Shown here: piece by piece, positions 33,659-45,473 of the stretch
Numbering within the stretch: the first letter of the stretch is position 1
Layout of the letters: each line of letters starts with the position of its first letter
NCBI GenBank assembly: GCA_002794785.1
Contig: NBBA01000002.1
Span: 2,356,001 to 2,420,000, forward strand
DNA length: 64,000 bases
Source of the DNA: Coniferiporia sulphurascens
Lineage: Eukaryota; Basidiomycota; Agaricomycetes; Hymenochaetales; Hymenochaetaceae
Direction: 5' to 3'
Program-made: the position numbers and the translations under genes
Notes under the pieces: model-generated
Databases searched by the model: none
What the model was told of the DNA's origin: nothing
Seen by the model: only the letters and a program-made list of their open reading frames with translations

Positions 33659-36600
33659 ATGTCGGCAAGACGGCCAGATCATCATCCCGACTCCGTGGGC
33701 GGCGTCCAGCGACGTCGCAGAGGTGCCGCCCGCCTCTCCTGCGCAGAGTGCAGGAGGCTCAAGCTCCGATGCGACAGGTGGGCGGAGTGCGCCACTCCAT
33801 CCTCAGGGGCCTGTAAGCTGACTGCCCCGCCCTCAGAAAGATACCTTGCGAGTCGTGCGTGAAGAGGGGCTGCTCCGCAATATGTCCAGACGGTTCGTTT
33901 GTGCCTTCTGCTTTTCGAAGTGCATCGTATCTCATGGGTTTTCTGTAGGCTCCCTTACCACTGGAAAAGGCAATCGGTAAGTCGTTCTCATCTTTCGGGA
34001 GTGTACTTGCCACTGAACGATAGTTCACAGCTTCGTCCTAGCATCAACCCAGGAGCTACACGAGAAAATATCTGAGCTTTGCAGTCGCATCCGCGAACTT
34101 GAAGATGCTCTCCGGGAGTCGCACGCGCACCTGTCAAACCAAATGCACCCACTGTTATCGGAAGACTTGCTGAGGATCAAGGCCCCGCTCCAACGTGAAG
34201 CAACAGATTCAGCGACTCCAAATGGCGTCAAGGAGGAGCCCGGTACCGACGTCGTCGACTCATTCGGGTCGCTCTCCATAAGTCACACTGGCAAAACTAA
34301 ATTCTATGGGCATACTGCAAATTCATGGGTAAGTCTTGGCGCTTGCAAAACCGCACCAAACAGCTAAATAGAGTCTTTTCACTCATCTAACTGCGCAGTA
34401 CTTCCTCCAAGTAAGTCTGCTCCGCTTCCTGTTGGGACATCAGTGGAGTCGTCACGGCATCTGACATATTGCTGATGGCGTTTCACCTTTTGTTAGAATG
34501 AGAGCCCAGAAGAAGAATCAGAGGACAGGACAACTGCGCTCGAACAAATCCTCCCGCAGGACATACTCGCTTTGGGGTCAGCGTTTCCGACCTCGCCAAC
34601 AAATTCCCCCGTCAGTCATGCGGGTGATCGTTTCAACAATCTCGTGGGATACCTTCCGGGTGTCCTAAAAGCTACAGAGCTACGCGACATCTACTATCAA
34701 CGGGCCGCGTGGATGTCAGTGCAAACTACTAATACAGGTGGCTCGGGATACTAATTGGCAACCATCGTTCCGCGCAGGTACAACCCTATTTCTCGTGCAC
34801 AGCTCAACGAAGAAGTGTTCCAACATTTCTACAATGACAATTTCACACCCCCATCTCCGCCGAGCGACCACGCCTCGTCACATCGGCTCGCACTTATGTT
34901 CATTGTACTGGCAATCGGAACGCTCATGGATCCGGCACAGCCGCCGTACAACCTTGAAGCAGAGAAGTACCACCAACTCGCGCGCGCTGCACTATTCAAG
35001 AGCTCGATCTTTGATGACCCGACATTACACGCTGTCCAGGCCCTGGTGAGTGCTCTTGTGACCGTCTTCTCTGATACATTCCTGCGTCAACGTGTTCCGG
35101 TTCTATCTTTGCACCCGTGTTGCCCCTTTCTCGTTGATTTGGTTATTTCCTTCTCCAAACCTAATTATCTACCATACAGTCAGTTGAGAGATGATATGCT
35201 AATTTAGGAACGCAATTTCTTTCCTTAATAGTTTTTAATGTCCTACTATCTTTTCCTCGCCGATCGTCATGGGACAGGTAGCGGATCACGTTGGATAATA
35301 ATGGGCTTTGCTGTAAAGCTCGCCCAGAGTGTAAGCGTCTATCACCGGTATCCGTATGATTAGTAAGCTCACTATTTATGCACAGATTGGTCTGCGTACG
35401 TACTCTTTCCAGTTTGAAATGATTGTACGTGTAATCGGTCAGGACTGACTATATTCGCGATGCAGACCGCGATAGCACAAGATGGGGCATGGAGGATGGC
35501 GAGACCCAGACGCGTCGTGAGACGTTCTGGGAGCTTTACACTTACGATTCTTGGCAGGTATGTGATCCTTACAAGGAAGTAGGCAGTTGCTGATTCCGGA
35601 CGCCTCCCACAGTGCCTGACATTTGGGCGCCCTCCCTCCTTTTCTCTTCCTCATGTCGATTGCAAATTCCCCCATCCAGCTGAGGATCCTACCGGCGAGC
35701 GGAGCTGTAAGTTTACCGCTAGCCTCGGACAATGGCGCACTAAGGCCATATTTCTCATCTAGTCGATACTTGGAAGCACCGCTTTTCCGCGGAGTGCATG
35801 AGCGTTGTACATGATCAGGCTTTTGGAGCGAAGACGCCCAGCTATCAGACAATACTCCAGCTCGATCGCAAGCTGCGGGCGTTTGCTGTTCCGTCAGTCT
35901 TACAGGTCGCCGGCTTCGGAAGTACAGATCCCGGTTCAAATCCGACTTATGGCGATACCCTGGGCCTGATCATGCAACGGCATATTGTATTGGCGATACG
36001 AGAAATGAGTGAGTATTAATGTGCGAACGGTGGCATGATGCTTCGATCTGACAGTAATCCTATTTAAGACCTCCTTTACATGCACAGGGGCTTCTTCGCT
36101 CGCGCCATCGGTGATAACCCTAAGGACCCACTTGGCTCACCATACGGCACATCGGTAATCGCGGCCTACCGTAGCGCGGGCTCACTTATAGCGCTTGTGC
36201 GTGATTTGGATTCTCAATTACCGGAACCGACCGAGAGGCTTTGGTTCTTATGGACACATTTATTCTCTTGTGCTGTGAGTTCATCCTGCGGGCAAAATAT
36301 CAGCTGGGATTTTCTTTGTTCATTGACACCCGTGAATTACGACAGGTTGTTCTTGGGTCCATCGTAACACGATGCCCATCCATGAGCCTCGCACCTTCCG
36401 CTCTGGTCCAGCTGGACTCGGCATGTGAGTTATTTGAAAAGGTCGCTTGCAAGTTCCGAGCCAGCAAGGTTTTGGTGAGTCTCATCTTGGCACTCTTCCT
36501 GGTCGATATACTAAGAACTCGCGTCCAGGGAATTATGCAAAACTTGCAGCAAAAGGCGCAGCTATCGTTGCGTGAATTCCGAGAGGGCAAACAGTCTCCA

Positions 36601-37359
36601 CTGCAGTCAAACATGCCGTACAAGCCATTCATGGAAGGGACTCCCGACACGGACGAGGACGACGAGCTCTCTAAGCTAGGCGGGAAGACGCGTCTGATTA
36701 CGCAGAAAGACTCGTTAAAGTCACCGTCACCGATCCTCACGACGCGCTCGCCAAACACACATAATCCAATTGTGCCCTTGCCCTTGCCGGACGCATCGGC
36801 CGGAGTGCATCCGACTGTCGTTGAATACCTTTCATCATTCAACTTTCCGGCAGGAGGGAGACAAAATGCGCAACACATGCAAGGGGATCAAGCAATGTAC
36901 GCGGCTGGTCCATCGGGGTACGCACCGTCAGTGCGGAGTTCGGGCACGATGCACTATCATCCGGAAATACAGGCAGCGGACGCACTCCCGACACCAACGA
37001 GCCCAAATCATAATCTCGTGCTACCAAGTCCGCACCAGGTATCGCCCGTGCATGTACCTGGGGCCACTGATGGACAGCAGGCGTACTTCCCTCAGTACTT
37101 CCCTGTGTTCGATTACGGGACGTCTGGGGGAGCGTCTGGTTATCCCCCGATGCAGCTCTCAGGTCCAGGGGCTGCCTACGAGCAGGATCATACAATGGCG
37201 TATGAGGCCGTGTCGCCCCATTCTGCGGGTGGTGTTGGGATCAACGGGAGGGTGTATGCGGACGCGAATGGCCATCATGAGAGACGAGATATATCGCCGG
37301 AAGCAAATATGCATTCGGCCTGGATGGACTTTGTCACGCAGATGAGCATGAATGGATAG
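33659..37359 (+). CDS. Zn2Cys6 fungal transcription factor, paralog 2
   Basis: Fifteen exons give 901 aa: 33659-33777, 33837-33892, 33949-33976, 34031-34328, 34399-34410, 34497-34714, 34778-35045, 35232-35330, 35386-35395, 35466-35557, 35613-35706, 35763-36008, 36069-36274, 36346-36474, 36529-37359. The zinc cluster uses Cys28, 31, 38, 44, 47 and 56 (SCAECRRLKLRCDR, CVKRGCSAIC). A coiled coil (EKISELCSRIRELEDAL), a fungal_trans domain with LTFGRPPSFSLPHVDCK, and a low-complexity Pro/Ser/Gly/His C terminus follow, as in paralog 1. Shared blocks include GSLSISHTGKTKFYGHTANS and MHRGFFA. Against paralog 1 it lacks three introns and has one extra (34715-34777). Several internal exons are the same length in both genes (28, 12, 10, 92, 206, 129 nt). 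Nuclear regulator, targets unknown. Confidence 0.88.
34399..34410 (+). other. 12-nt micro-exon of Zn2Cys6 gene 2
   Basis: Encodes Tyr-Phe-Leu-Gln, phase 0. Equivalent to 28268-28279 in paralog 1. Confidence 0.8.
35386..35395 (+). other. 10-nt micro-exon of Zn2Cys6 gene 2
   Basis: Encodes Ile-Gly-Leu plus the first base of His. Equivalent to 27451-27460 in paralog 1. Confidence 0.8.
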
Positions 37360-37860
37360 AGGGCAGCCCGGGATGGCTAGTCCAGATATGCGTTATTGTT
37401 GCCCAGGATTTAGGATGTCCTGGGGATTCTCCTGGTTTCTTATTTTGATGTTTCCAGTTCCCGTATTATCATCTAGAAAACTGATACCATTGCACGGAAT
37501 GTTCTCCTTAGGTGCCGTCAGTGGGCTTCGCTGTATACTACATTGGCCAATTAGTTGCGCTATTTCTGGCGTCTTTTTTTTTAAGAGACAAGAATAAACG
37601 CTTTGATTTCGCTTCTACGGTACACGTCGCATAACTGGGGGCTTTAAAACTGTGTATTCTTCGCTAGTCACAGGCAGAGTGCGTGAAAGACGCTTATCGT
37701 TACGGCCCGTACCGGACGTGCACTGCTTCAGTTTGTTCTGAATCCCGGAGTTTGTTAAGTCAAGACGGAGTCTTGGCAGCAGGAAGTGCGTAATTCTTGT
37801 GCCAATCGCCGGGCTTGAAACGTACGTTGATGGGTAACAACGGCCATCTTCAGTGGGTAA
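37360..37860. other. intergenic region between convergent genes
   Basis: 3' flanks of Zn2Cys6 gene 2 (+) and RPC25 (-). Nothing else seen. Confidence 0.6.
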
Positions 37861-38846
37861 TCAACCTTCGTCCATGCCGTCTCCTTCTTCGGGCTGTGCC
37901 TTCCACCACAGCAAAGGCCCAAGACCCTGTTCCGCAATAGAGCACTGACACAGTAATCATAAGTTACACGCCGGGAAAGCCGTGCGCAGGGGTGAAGTAA
38001 GGTAAGTATGACTTACAGTGATGCTATACGGGGGCCGCCGGCGTTCTGCTTTTGCGGCCATAACACCTTCGGCCGCCTTGGGGGGTCCGGGCTCGTCGTC
38101 GTAGAACTCATCAGACTCGACGCGCACACGTAGGATCTCTCCGGCGTCAATGTACATGCGCTCTGCGGTTGGCGTGTCGAGCAGCTCATGCTGCGTGGGA
38201 ACGTGCTCTGGGTCTTCCGCAGGTGCCTCGTATGACGGGAACCAGAAATGTGCGCGCTCGCTCGGGTCGCTGGGTACTGAGGTCGGCAGATAATATTGGA
38301 AACGAGCGAGGTTGAACTCACAATGCGGCCGGCGTGGGCAGGTAGGTCAAAGGGACATACATATCGTCGAAGAACCCTACGGAAACTGTAGACGTGTATT
38401 AATGAAGGGACTGGATATATGAAGGAAGCTACATGCGTCGGATGCCTTCCTCGTCGGAGGACTTGACTTTCGCAAGGATCACTTCTCCAGGAAATGGTCG
38501 GAAGACCACCAGACGAAAGACAACTAGAACAATCAGCCGTTAATATCGTCCAGAGATATTGATTCAATAGTACTCTACCTTTGTGCCAAAAACACCCGTC
38601 TCCATACCTCACTTTCCCCTCGCCGGCTTGAGCTAAATCGAATACGCATATGCAGAGCCCGACATCGTGCAGAACCTTGTTTGCATATTTTTTATTGAGT
38701 TCGTTCGTAATAGCTTGCTCCGAGGGCATCCCGAACGTCGCCGGCAAGAGGGCTACAGTGTCCTAGCGCACGAACCTGCGTCAGCTAATGTGCGACACCG
38801 CTGTGGATCAATGCAAACTGACTTTGATCGTTGAGAGTACGAACAT
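37861..38846 (-). CDS. RPC25: RNA polymerase III subunit Rpc25 (RPC8)
   Basis: Six exons on the minus strand (38846-38823, 38762-38579, 38523-38437, 38385-38322, 38269-38017, 37944-37861) give 231 aa. The N-terminal SHS2-type half reads MFVLSTIKDTVALLPATFGM, then TNELNKKYANKVLHDVGLC and YGDGCFWHK. The C-terminal OB-fold half reads FRPFPGEVILAKVKSSDEEG, VGFFDDMYVPLTYLP, FDPSERAHFWF, and ends GLGPLLWW plus an acidic tail. This is the Rpb7/Rpc25 stalk subunit that pairs with Rpc17 and is needed for Pol III initiation. The exon 3 to exon 4 intron appears to use a GC donor (GCATGT). The linker before residue 200 is acidic and then basic. The start is 240 nt from the divergent carrier gene. Confidence 0.9.
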
Positions 38847-39086
38847 GTCTGGTAGAGTACAAAATACAAGCTAAACAGACAGGGTTGTTCACCGTGGCGG
38901 GAACATCGTGGGTGGCTAAGTAAAACTTGAGATGATAAAATAAGACTAGCGCTCATAAGCTGAGCGCTTAGCTGAGATAAGCAGCTCTGAAAATCCGTGC
39001 CGGCACTTTTGCGTCTCTTTGCACTTGCTCCCGACATTTGTGCAGTTGCCCCCGTCGCGGTCCCCTTCGTCAGTATACACGCCGAG
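38847..39086. promoter_or_regulatory. divergent promoter region, RPC25 / RIM2-type carrier
   Basis: 240 nt between start codons. No strong TATA box seen. Confidence 0.5.
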
Positions 39087-40295
39087 ATGTCCTCGCCTGT
39101 GCAGCACTCCCCAGAAGTCGTCCCTCAGACGTCCAACTGGATTCCGGCAAAGTCTTACAGGCACTTTGTCGCTGGAGGGTGCGTCCACAGTCATACGTAT
39201 CTCGCAGCCGCAGCTCACGGATTAAGTGTACCAGGCTCGGGGGTATGTGCGGTGCGATAATTACCTCGCCATTCGACGTGGTCAAGACGCGGCTGCAGTC
39301 TGACCTGTTTCGCGTGAAACACACCAGCTACAGCGTAGTAGGTGCTGTTGAAGGTGCTTCTGGCTCGGCCGTCTTGGTCCCCCGTCGTCCGGGCGGACTG
39401 CTATACAATTTTGTAGAGACAGGCCACATTCTTCGGTAAGGTCACCGCTCGTTCTGGTACTTGTTCGCCCAACTAACGGGCACACAGCGATATCTATTAC
39501 AACGAGTCACCTCGCGCGCTATTTAAAGGACTCGGGCCCACACTTGTTGGCGTAATTCCTGCGCGGTCAATAAACTTTTTCACGTACGGGAACGGAAAGC
39601 ATATCATTGCGAACACCTTTAACAATGGTGTGGAGAATTCATTTGTGCACCTCGCCGCGGCGGCGTCCGCGGGTGTTGTGACTAGTACTGCAACGAATCC
39701 GATTTGGGTTGTCAAGACACGTATGCAGCTCTCTGCGTCTGCATGCACCGGTTCGGCGGAATCCCTGCAGCGGGGAAGCTTGCCTGTAATCAAGAGAATT
39801 TTGCGCGAGGAGGGTGTGCGTGGGTTCTACAAGGGTCTTTCGGCAAGTTATCTGGGAGTAACAGAAGGGACAATTCAATGGACACTTTATGAACGTTTGA
39901 AGCTACTCACTGCGGACACGGAAGGCAGGGGTGGAATGACAGAGTGGCTAGGCATGCTTGGAAGTGCAGGTACAGCGAAGTGCGTCGCGAGTCTGATCAC
40001 ATATCCCCATGAGGTGTGTATTTTGCATCATCCGTCTCTATCGTTAGTAAACTCTTTTACTTCTCAGGTCATCCGGACACGGTTAAGGCAGCCTCTTGTG
40101 GACGGAAAAATGAAATACACTGGACTCCTGCAAACTTTACGGCTTGTCATTGCCGAGGAGGGAGCCAGGTCACTGTATGGCGGTCTTTCCGCACATCTCA
40201 TGCGTGTGGTGCCTAACGCTGCGGTGATGTATGCCATCTACGAAGGCGTGCTCCGCTGGGGTGCGACACAGGACAGCCTCAAGACTCTCCGATAG
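39087..40295 (+). CDS. RIM2: mitochondrial pyrimidine nucleotide carrier, Rim2 type
   Basis: Four exons (39087-39178, 39235-39435, 39488-40013, 40068-40295) give 348 aa. Three mitochondrial-carrier repeats are present, each with the Px[DE]xx[KR]-type signature: SPFDVVKTRLQ (residues about 45-55), NPIWVVKTRMQ in repeat 2, and YPHEVIRTRLRQ in repeat 3. The PIWVVKTR variant in repeat 2 and the long loop after the first signature are typical of yeast Rim2 and animal SLC25A33/36, which exchange pyrimidine nucleotides across the inner mitochondrial membrane. The first exon encodes a short hydrophilic N terminus and YRHFVAGG. The C terminus ends in the third repeat's YEGVLRW. All introns are canonical. 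Confidence 0.9.
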
Positions 40296-40891
40296 TGGTA
40301 CACGCATATTTCGTGGTGCATTAGCTTTGGATTATCTTTTCCGTGCTCCGGAACTGGATTCCTTTCGCCCCCTCACTTTCGCCCTTCAGCTTAGCTCGGC
40401 TGAGTCTGGCCTGTTCCCCGCCGCCACTGTAGCTCTTATACCTCAACGTTATTTATCTGTCCATTCAGACACCCCCTCAACCTGGATACGCCCATCCCGC
40501 TTCCCTTCCCTCCCTGCACACCTTCCCTATACTCATTACGTATGATGCCCACTTTTCGTTCAGTAAAAGTATCATTACTTATCACCGTCAGTATGCTAGT
40601 TTTCGTATAGTCACCTCGCGTTCAATCATGCAAGTCTGTATTCTAGATCTAATGGCATATTATTTAGACAAGCCCTGTATATTCGGCCCACGTCTTAGTC
40701 TCATAACCCCCACTTTCTACGCATAAGCTTCGTTATCATATCCCTATTTCTCCCGGTTGTAAGTAGATAGGCCTCGGTTCTGCAATGCATAACAAATTGC
40801 AGATGTACATCTTGATGAACCTCTGGAATAATCTAGATCCCCCAGAGCAACCGATAATGCGTGATCTAATCCTTAGCAGGCCGGTATCATT
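40296..40891. other. intergenic region between convergent genes
   Basis: 3' flanks of the carrier (+) and the thioesterase (-), T-rich and C-rich. No gene seen. Confidence 0.6.
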
Positions 40892-42182
40892 TTATGCCCG
40901 AATACGCTTTGCGAGAACGGCATGCGCCTCTTCGCCTGGGTCGCATTTCTTCAGGCGGTCATAATCATACCTGTCATAAGCATCGGAGGGATAATCAGGA
41001 GGGCCAAGGGAGGACATAGGAGGTGCGCACCATACGAGAGTGGAGTCTGAGGTTGTAACGAGCGCGCGCTGAGCGTATGACCAAATTGCTGCAGCACACT
41101 TGAAGTAGGTCGAGCCTGGGCTGTGAGGCCGGTGCGCGATGAGGAGCTGTAGACGACCAGATTAAGTCAATAAGCGCTTATCCATATTTAAATATGCCAA
41201 AACACAATGTTCGGATGTTCAAACGTAGTGTAAAGTAGATGTGGTCAAGAAATTACAGTCAAGGGTGACGTACCGTGTCGGGATATACCACTGGTCTACG
41301 GAATTTTAGCGAAATCTCTCCAAGTATGAGAGATACGCCCTTCCCAGTGATCATATCACGGGCCTTCTGGGGCCCTCCGAGATCCAACGCCAGACTCTGC
41401 ATCCAATGTATACGGGCCTAATATATATTTTGAATATGAAAATAGCTGCAATAATTATTCCTAAAGGGCTCACCGATTCCAAAAATCGCACTAGGGCGGC
41501 AGATCCGGGTGAGTGGTAACATGGGGTAGCAGACGGAGAGGCGCACAGTAGCGAACGTTATTCACATGCCTATAGTGTATTGCATCAGGCTCGTACGATA
41601 GTATGCATCTAAGTCTTGAATGCGTTTACCTAAACGAATCAAGGTCCCCCCAGACAATTCTGTGTTCGTAAAATGACTGTGCGTCGAAGCTAATGCCGGA
41701 TGAGTCCCTCCTGAGTACTCGAAACAAGTCACAGGTGGACAGCCGCGTACCCCAGCTCAGATAGTTTTTCCCGAGCTTCTTCTTCAGGCGCTGGTGTCTC
41801 AGCTCGCTTTTCACTACTTGCTGAAGACTCGGACTCAGACTGCGCGGAGTCGGTTTGCAAGTCCCGCGCACCGGTAAGCGTGTAGACTTGCTCAGGGACG
41901 ACAAATCCCTCCCCTGGTGAGCTAGGACCCTGCGCACCAGGTGCAAGGTAATAAGGTGAAGAAGGGTCTTTAAAGGAGGCACGGAGTTTCTAGCAATTAA
42001 AAAAGAGTATGAATATTAGCACCCGCCAGTCCCACTTACGGCACAGACGATAATAATAGTGAACGTACGTCTATGGAACTGAGTCGCGTGGAAGACGATA
42101 ACAGCCTTTGCTGCAGCAGCCTAGAGGCCTGTCCCAATCTCTGCATAGATACCATGCGGATGTTGTGGCCAGCCGCGAGCAT
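40892..42182 (-). CDS. mitochondrial hotdog-fold thioesterase-like protein
   Basis: Seven exons on the minus strand (42182-42069, 41989-41751, 41710-41630, 41569-41547, 41490-41474, 41417-41274, 41146-40892) give 290 aa. The N terminus is a mitochondrial presequence type (SMQRLGQASRLLQQRLLSSS). KLRASFKDPSSPYYLAPGAQ then opens the mature protein, followed by an acidic linker. The 4HBT-type hotdog domain begins EHRIVWGDLDSFRHVNNVRY; the Asp and His-Val-Asn-Asn cluster correspond to the active-site region of YbgC-like thioesterases. It continues LESARIHWM, GKGVSLILGEISLKFRRPVV, and ends YDYDRLKKCDPGEEA. It likely cleaves an acyl-CoA or acyl carrier in mitochondria; the substrate is unknown. Much of this gene lies in exons of 17-81 nt. 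A competing open frame at 41626-41982 is explained in the rejected list. Confidence 0.78.
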
Positions 42183-42633
42183 TTCTAGGTAGTAGTAATA
42201 GAGAAGTCCTCTATCGTCGCGTACTAGCCTCCGTCCGGGTCCGGCAGACGGACGCGCTTACCACGCGATGATCACGTGGTTGCAGACCACTGAAAAACTC
42301 AAGAAATTTTTGAGCGACCGTCTGCCTCTTACTCCTATACGACGTTTCTTTCCAGCAGCGGCGCCTCTACGCGTAGTTTTTCTTGTGAGTGTTTGAATCT
42401 CCGTTATACACTTTCGTAGGATGAACTTCTAGATGACGAGTCCGACTTCGCCTGCACGGCGTGGTTTCCGCGTCTTGCGGGCTCCGTGACGATACCATCT
42501 TTAATATTCCATTCATGCTTTACTGATCTTTCCCGCTTTTACCGCTCCGTTATAAAGCAAGCAAGTCACTAATTTAATTGTTCCTCCGCAGTTTCTCGAT
42601 TAATCTGTTGATCGTCTGATATCAACTTTACGC
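42183..42633. promoter_or_regulatory. divergent promoter region, thioesterase / TSR4
   Basis: About 450 nt between start codons. No clear core element seen. Confidence 0.45.
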
Positions 42634-44585
42634 ATGCCTCCGCATGTTGACACCGACTCGGACTGGTCGGACTCGGATGATGACCGCTCAGACCTGGAAA
42701 CCTCAGTGCTTCTGGGCGTCCCCGATAGCACAATAGAGAAGCAGGAGGATTTAGACGATGCTGCTGTATCGCGTGTGGGTGGGCATCCTGTACGCTTTTT
42801 CGTCGTCTGTCCCGTAGCTTGTACATTTAATAATTGCAATATATTCATGCATGCTCTTTTTATTCGTTTTGCTGTACGCTGTGTCAAAATTCATTAATGG
42901 ACTTGATCGCCACCTATCCTCACTCGCATCCCTGCGTTATACTCAGGCTTTCTTGCTGAGCATTGAGCCTCCGTTATCAAGTTCTCAGTGCAAGATCTGT
43001 TCTTTCCCTATGGAGCTACTCGTGCAGCTCTGGTGCCCGTTCGAAGAAAGTACGATGGATCGTGCCCTGTACGTTTTTGGCTGCGCTAGGGGTGAATGTC
43101 AGCACAAAGACGGAAGGTATGGGGTTTCTCTGTTTTTTAAAAACACAATTATATTTTATATTAACTGCTCTTTCATTTCTACGTCTTCTTGGTGTCGAAC
43201 TTCATCCGGGTTTCATACAGCGTCCGAGCATTCCGTGGATTGCGCTTCAATGCCGAGTACGTGGCTAAGCTCGAAAAAAAACGTGCGCGTCAGCGCGAGA
43301 AAGAAGCTGCAAAGGCGAAAGCAAAGAAGGAAGAGGAACAGAAAAAAGCAGCAGCAAAGATTAATCCATTCTCCGTAAGCCTTCCCTACCCTTAGCGGAC
43401 ATCTGTTCTGCTTTATTTTTTTTGCATTACACATGGAATTGAATGGACGAGTAGATGAAAGCAGGTAGTACAACGTCGAGTGGACTTTTCGGCCCTGCCC
43501 CTACGTTTGGTGCGAATTCAAGCACGGGCGGCCTTGGTTCGCAGCTTTTCGGTGCTCCCCCTGGTGCCGAAGATGAAGAGCATGAACATGAAACGGCAGC
43601 ACCGCCTCCACCGGAATCAGAAAGCGAGTCAGATTCTGAGCCAGAAGGCGATGTAGACTCGGAATCGGATGAGTCAATCCTCGCTGCGCTAGCCTTGACG
43701 CCTGCGGAGGCCTCTCCTTGGCGTGCTGCGCCTTCGTATACACCCCTATATCTCTCGACTGCTCTGGAGTATGTCCCACCTCCTCCGAAGGTAAAAGCAC
43801 CTCTCGGTGTAGACGATGGCGAGGTAGGAGGTGGAAAGAGTCGCAAGGCAGAGGAAAAGCGGGAGGAGCGAGAGGAGAAGGATCGTTTAGCGTGGGATAG
43901 CGCGATGGAGGGGTACGAAGATAGTATGGAGGTCGATAAGGTGTTTGAACGATTTGCACGTCGGGCCGGGTATGAGGGAGAGCAGTGTATACGGTATGCG
44001 TTTTTATCATCCCTCGTCTATCAAAGGGCGCGCAGGAAGTGACTGAACGGTGTCTTCCTTTTGAATCATCACAGATATGAACTCGGCGGTACTCCCTTGC
44101 CGTATGCGCATGACGCGCTGTTTGACACACTTTTCCCCTCTCCGTCTGCATCTTCTTCCTTGCAGGGTCAAGGGAAAGCAACGCTTGTGACTCAGGCTCA
44201 AAGCAAAGTGGAATCTGTACCTGCACGGCGGACGTACAATGCACGTAGCGCCGCGATCGCACCGTGCCCACGATGTGGCAGCACGCGTGTATTCGAGTGC
44301 CAGCTAATGCCGCACCTTATCTCTGTGCTGCAAGAGAAGCACGCCGACGTAAACTTGGATGCAGACAAGAACAACAAAAAAGTAAAAATGGAAGAGGGCG
44401 GGGAGGATTCAGCAGAGGCACGTAAGCAAGAGGTAGAGCGCCTGCTGCGCGGCGGAGGCAAACGAGGCATGGACTGGGGTACGTGCATGGTGTTTTCGTG
44501 CGAAAAAGACTGTTGTCTGGAGGACGGCAGGGAAGCTAAAGAAGTATGGGCGGAAGAGCTAGTGCTAGTCCAGTGGGAGGAGTGA
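42634..44585 (+). CDS. TSR4: Tsr4/PDCD2-like ribosomal-protein chaperone
   Basis: Five exons (42634-42789, 42947-43116, 43221-43374, 43455-43993, 44075-44585) give 509 aa. N-terminal half: LLGVPDSTIE, then a zinc-ribbon-like part CKICSFPMELLVQLWCP and the YVFGCARGEC segment, followed by SVRAFRGLRF. A long Lys/Glu-rich helix and a Ser/Glu/Asp-rich linker separate it from the PDCD2_C domain (DKVFERFARRAGYEGEQCIR, GGTPLPYAHD, CPRCGSTRVFECQLMPHLIS, DWGTCMVFSCEKDCC). Yeast Tsr4 binds newly made ribosomal protein uS5 (Rps2) and is needed for 40S assembly. Domain order and length fit. Exon 4 begins in the Met-Lys-Ala-Gly frame, the only acceptor that keeps phase. Confidence 0.9.
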
Positions 44586-45473
44586 GTATGATTTTGTGAT
44601 TTGAATAGAGAGGAGATTGTCTTTGTACCTGTATCGATAATGGCGATGGCGGTCTATATACGTATATAGATGTAATCAATATTGATGCTGTTGTATTGCC
44701 ATACTCTCAGCTGCTCTTTGCACTTTACGGAACCAATTCTACAATTGAATAAGTATGATGCGCCATGTAACCCTGCCACCCCCGCATTCCCGATCAAGCG
44801 AACTGACTCTATTCGAATTTCGTACATAACCATAATTCCACGTGTCCAATATCTAAGCGAAAGTCAGGTTATTGATTTCGATGCGCTTGAAACGATTTTT
44901 GTAAGTGGTTTGGGCGCGGGGCACTGCATTATTACTAAAAGACGGGGAGAGTGGGGAAGTGGAAATGACTTCATGTCTACCTAGGCGTAATTATTGTTTC
45001 GGTATTTAGACATGTGAGTAAGCGAATGCCGAGTGAGACATCCGTCTGCACCTTTTTCTCTAAGTCTGAGACTGCAGGCAAGTTGCCTTCGTCGGAGTCT
45101 GATCGACGGTTTCGGAGAACGAAAATACGATCGACGTTGACTCAGTTCCAAAGAACTTCTTGCTGTACCGTTTCACCTGAATCTAAGTTGTATGCACCGC
45201 CATCCGACGACAAGAGACAAGTCGGACAATTGCTGGCCTTGTGGAAATGTTGCAAAACAATGACGAATGGTGGATTGTCTTTGGTTTTATTGTCATGTTC
45301 TGAGACTGCACTCGGGCTCGGCTGGGTGCTGACTTCTTGGTCCTCTGAGGCTGGGCTTTGGGTATATAAAGGGCCAGCTTTCTGTCCTATGGAATCTATC
45401 ACTGCATACAACTCAGCAACGAACTACATCATCAAACAACTTCCCCTTACACACATCCCCTCACATCACTGAT
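44586..45473. other. intergenic region
   Basis: About 890 nt without a supported gene. Frames at 44682-44984 and 45014-45472 lack motif or splice support. The last 110 nt hold a TATA box and the leader of the next gene. Confidence 0.5.
45363..45370 (+). promoter_or_regulatory. probable TATA box of the 45474 gene
   Basis: TATATAAA, about 104 nt upstream of the ATG at 45474 and followed by a C/A-rich leader. Confidence 0.55.

Noticed and set aside
41626..41982. 118-aa frame competing with the thioesterase exon 2
   Set aside because: It shares the last codons (FYEHRIVWGDLDSF), but its upstream part is basic and unlike the family, whereas the other frame gives KLRASFKDPSSPYYLAPG and joins the mitochondrial presequence through a perfect GTACGT donor.
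43501..44271. 256-aa antisense open frame across TSR4
   Set aside because: It crosses an intron of a well-supported gene and shows no family resemblance.
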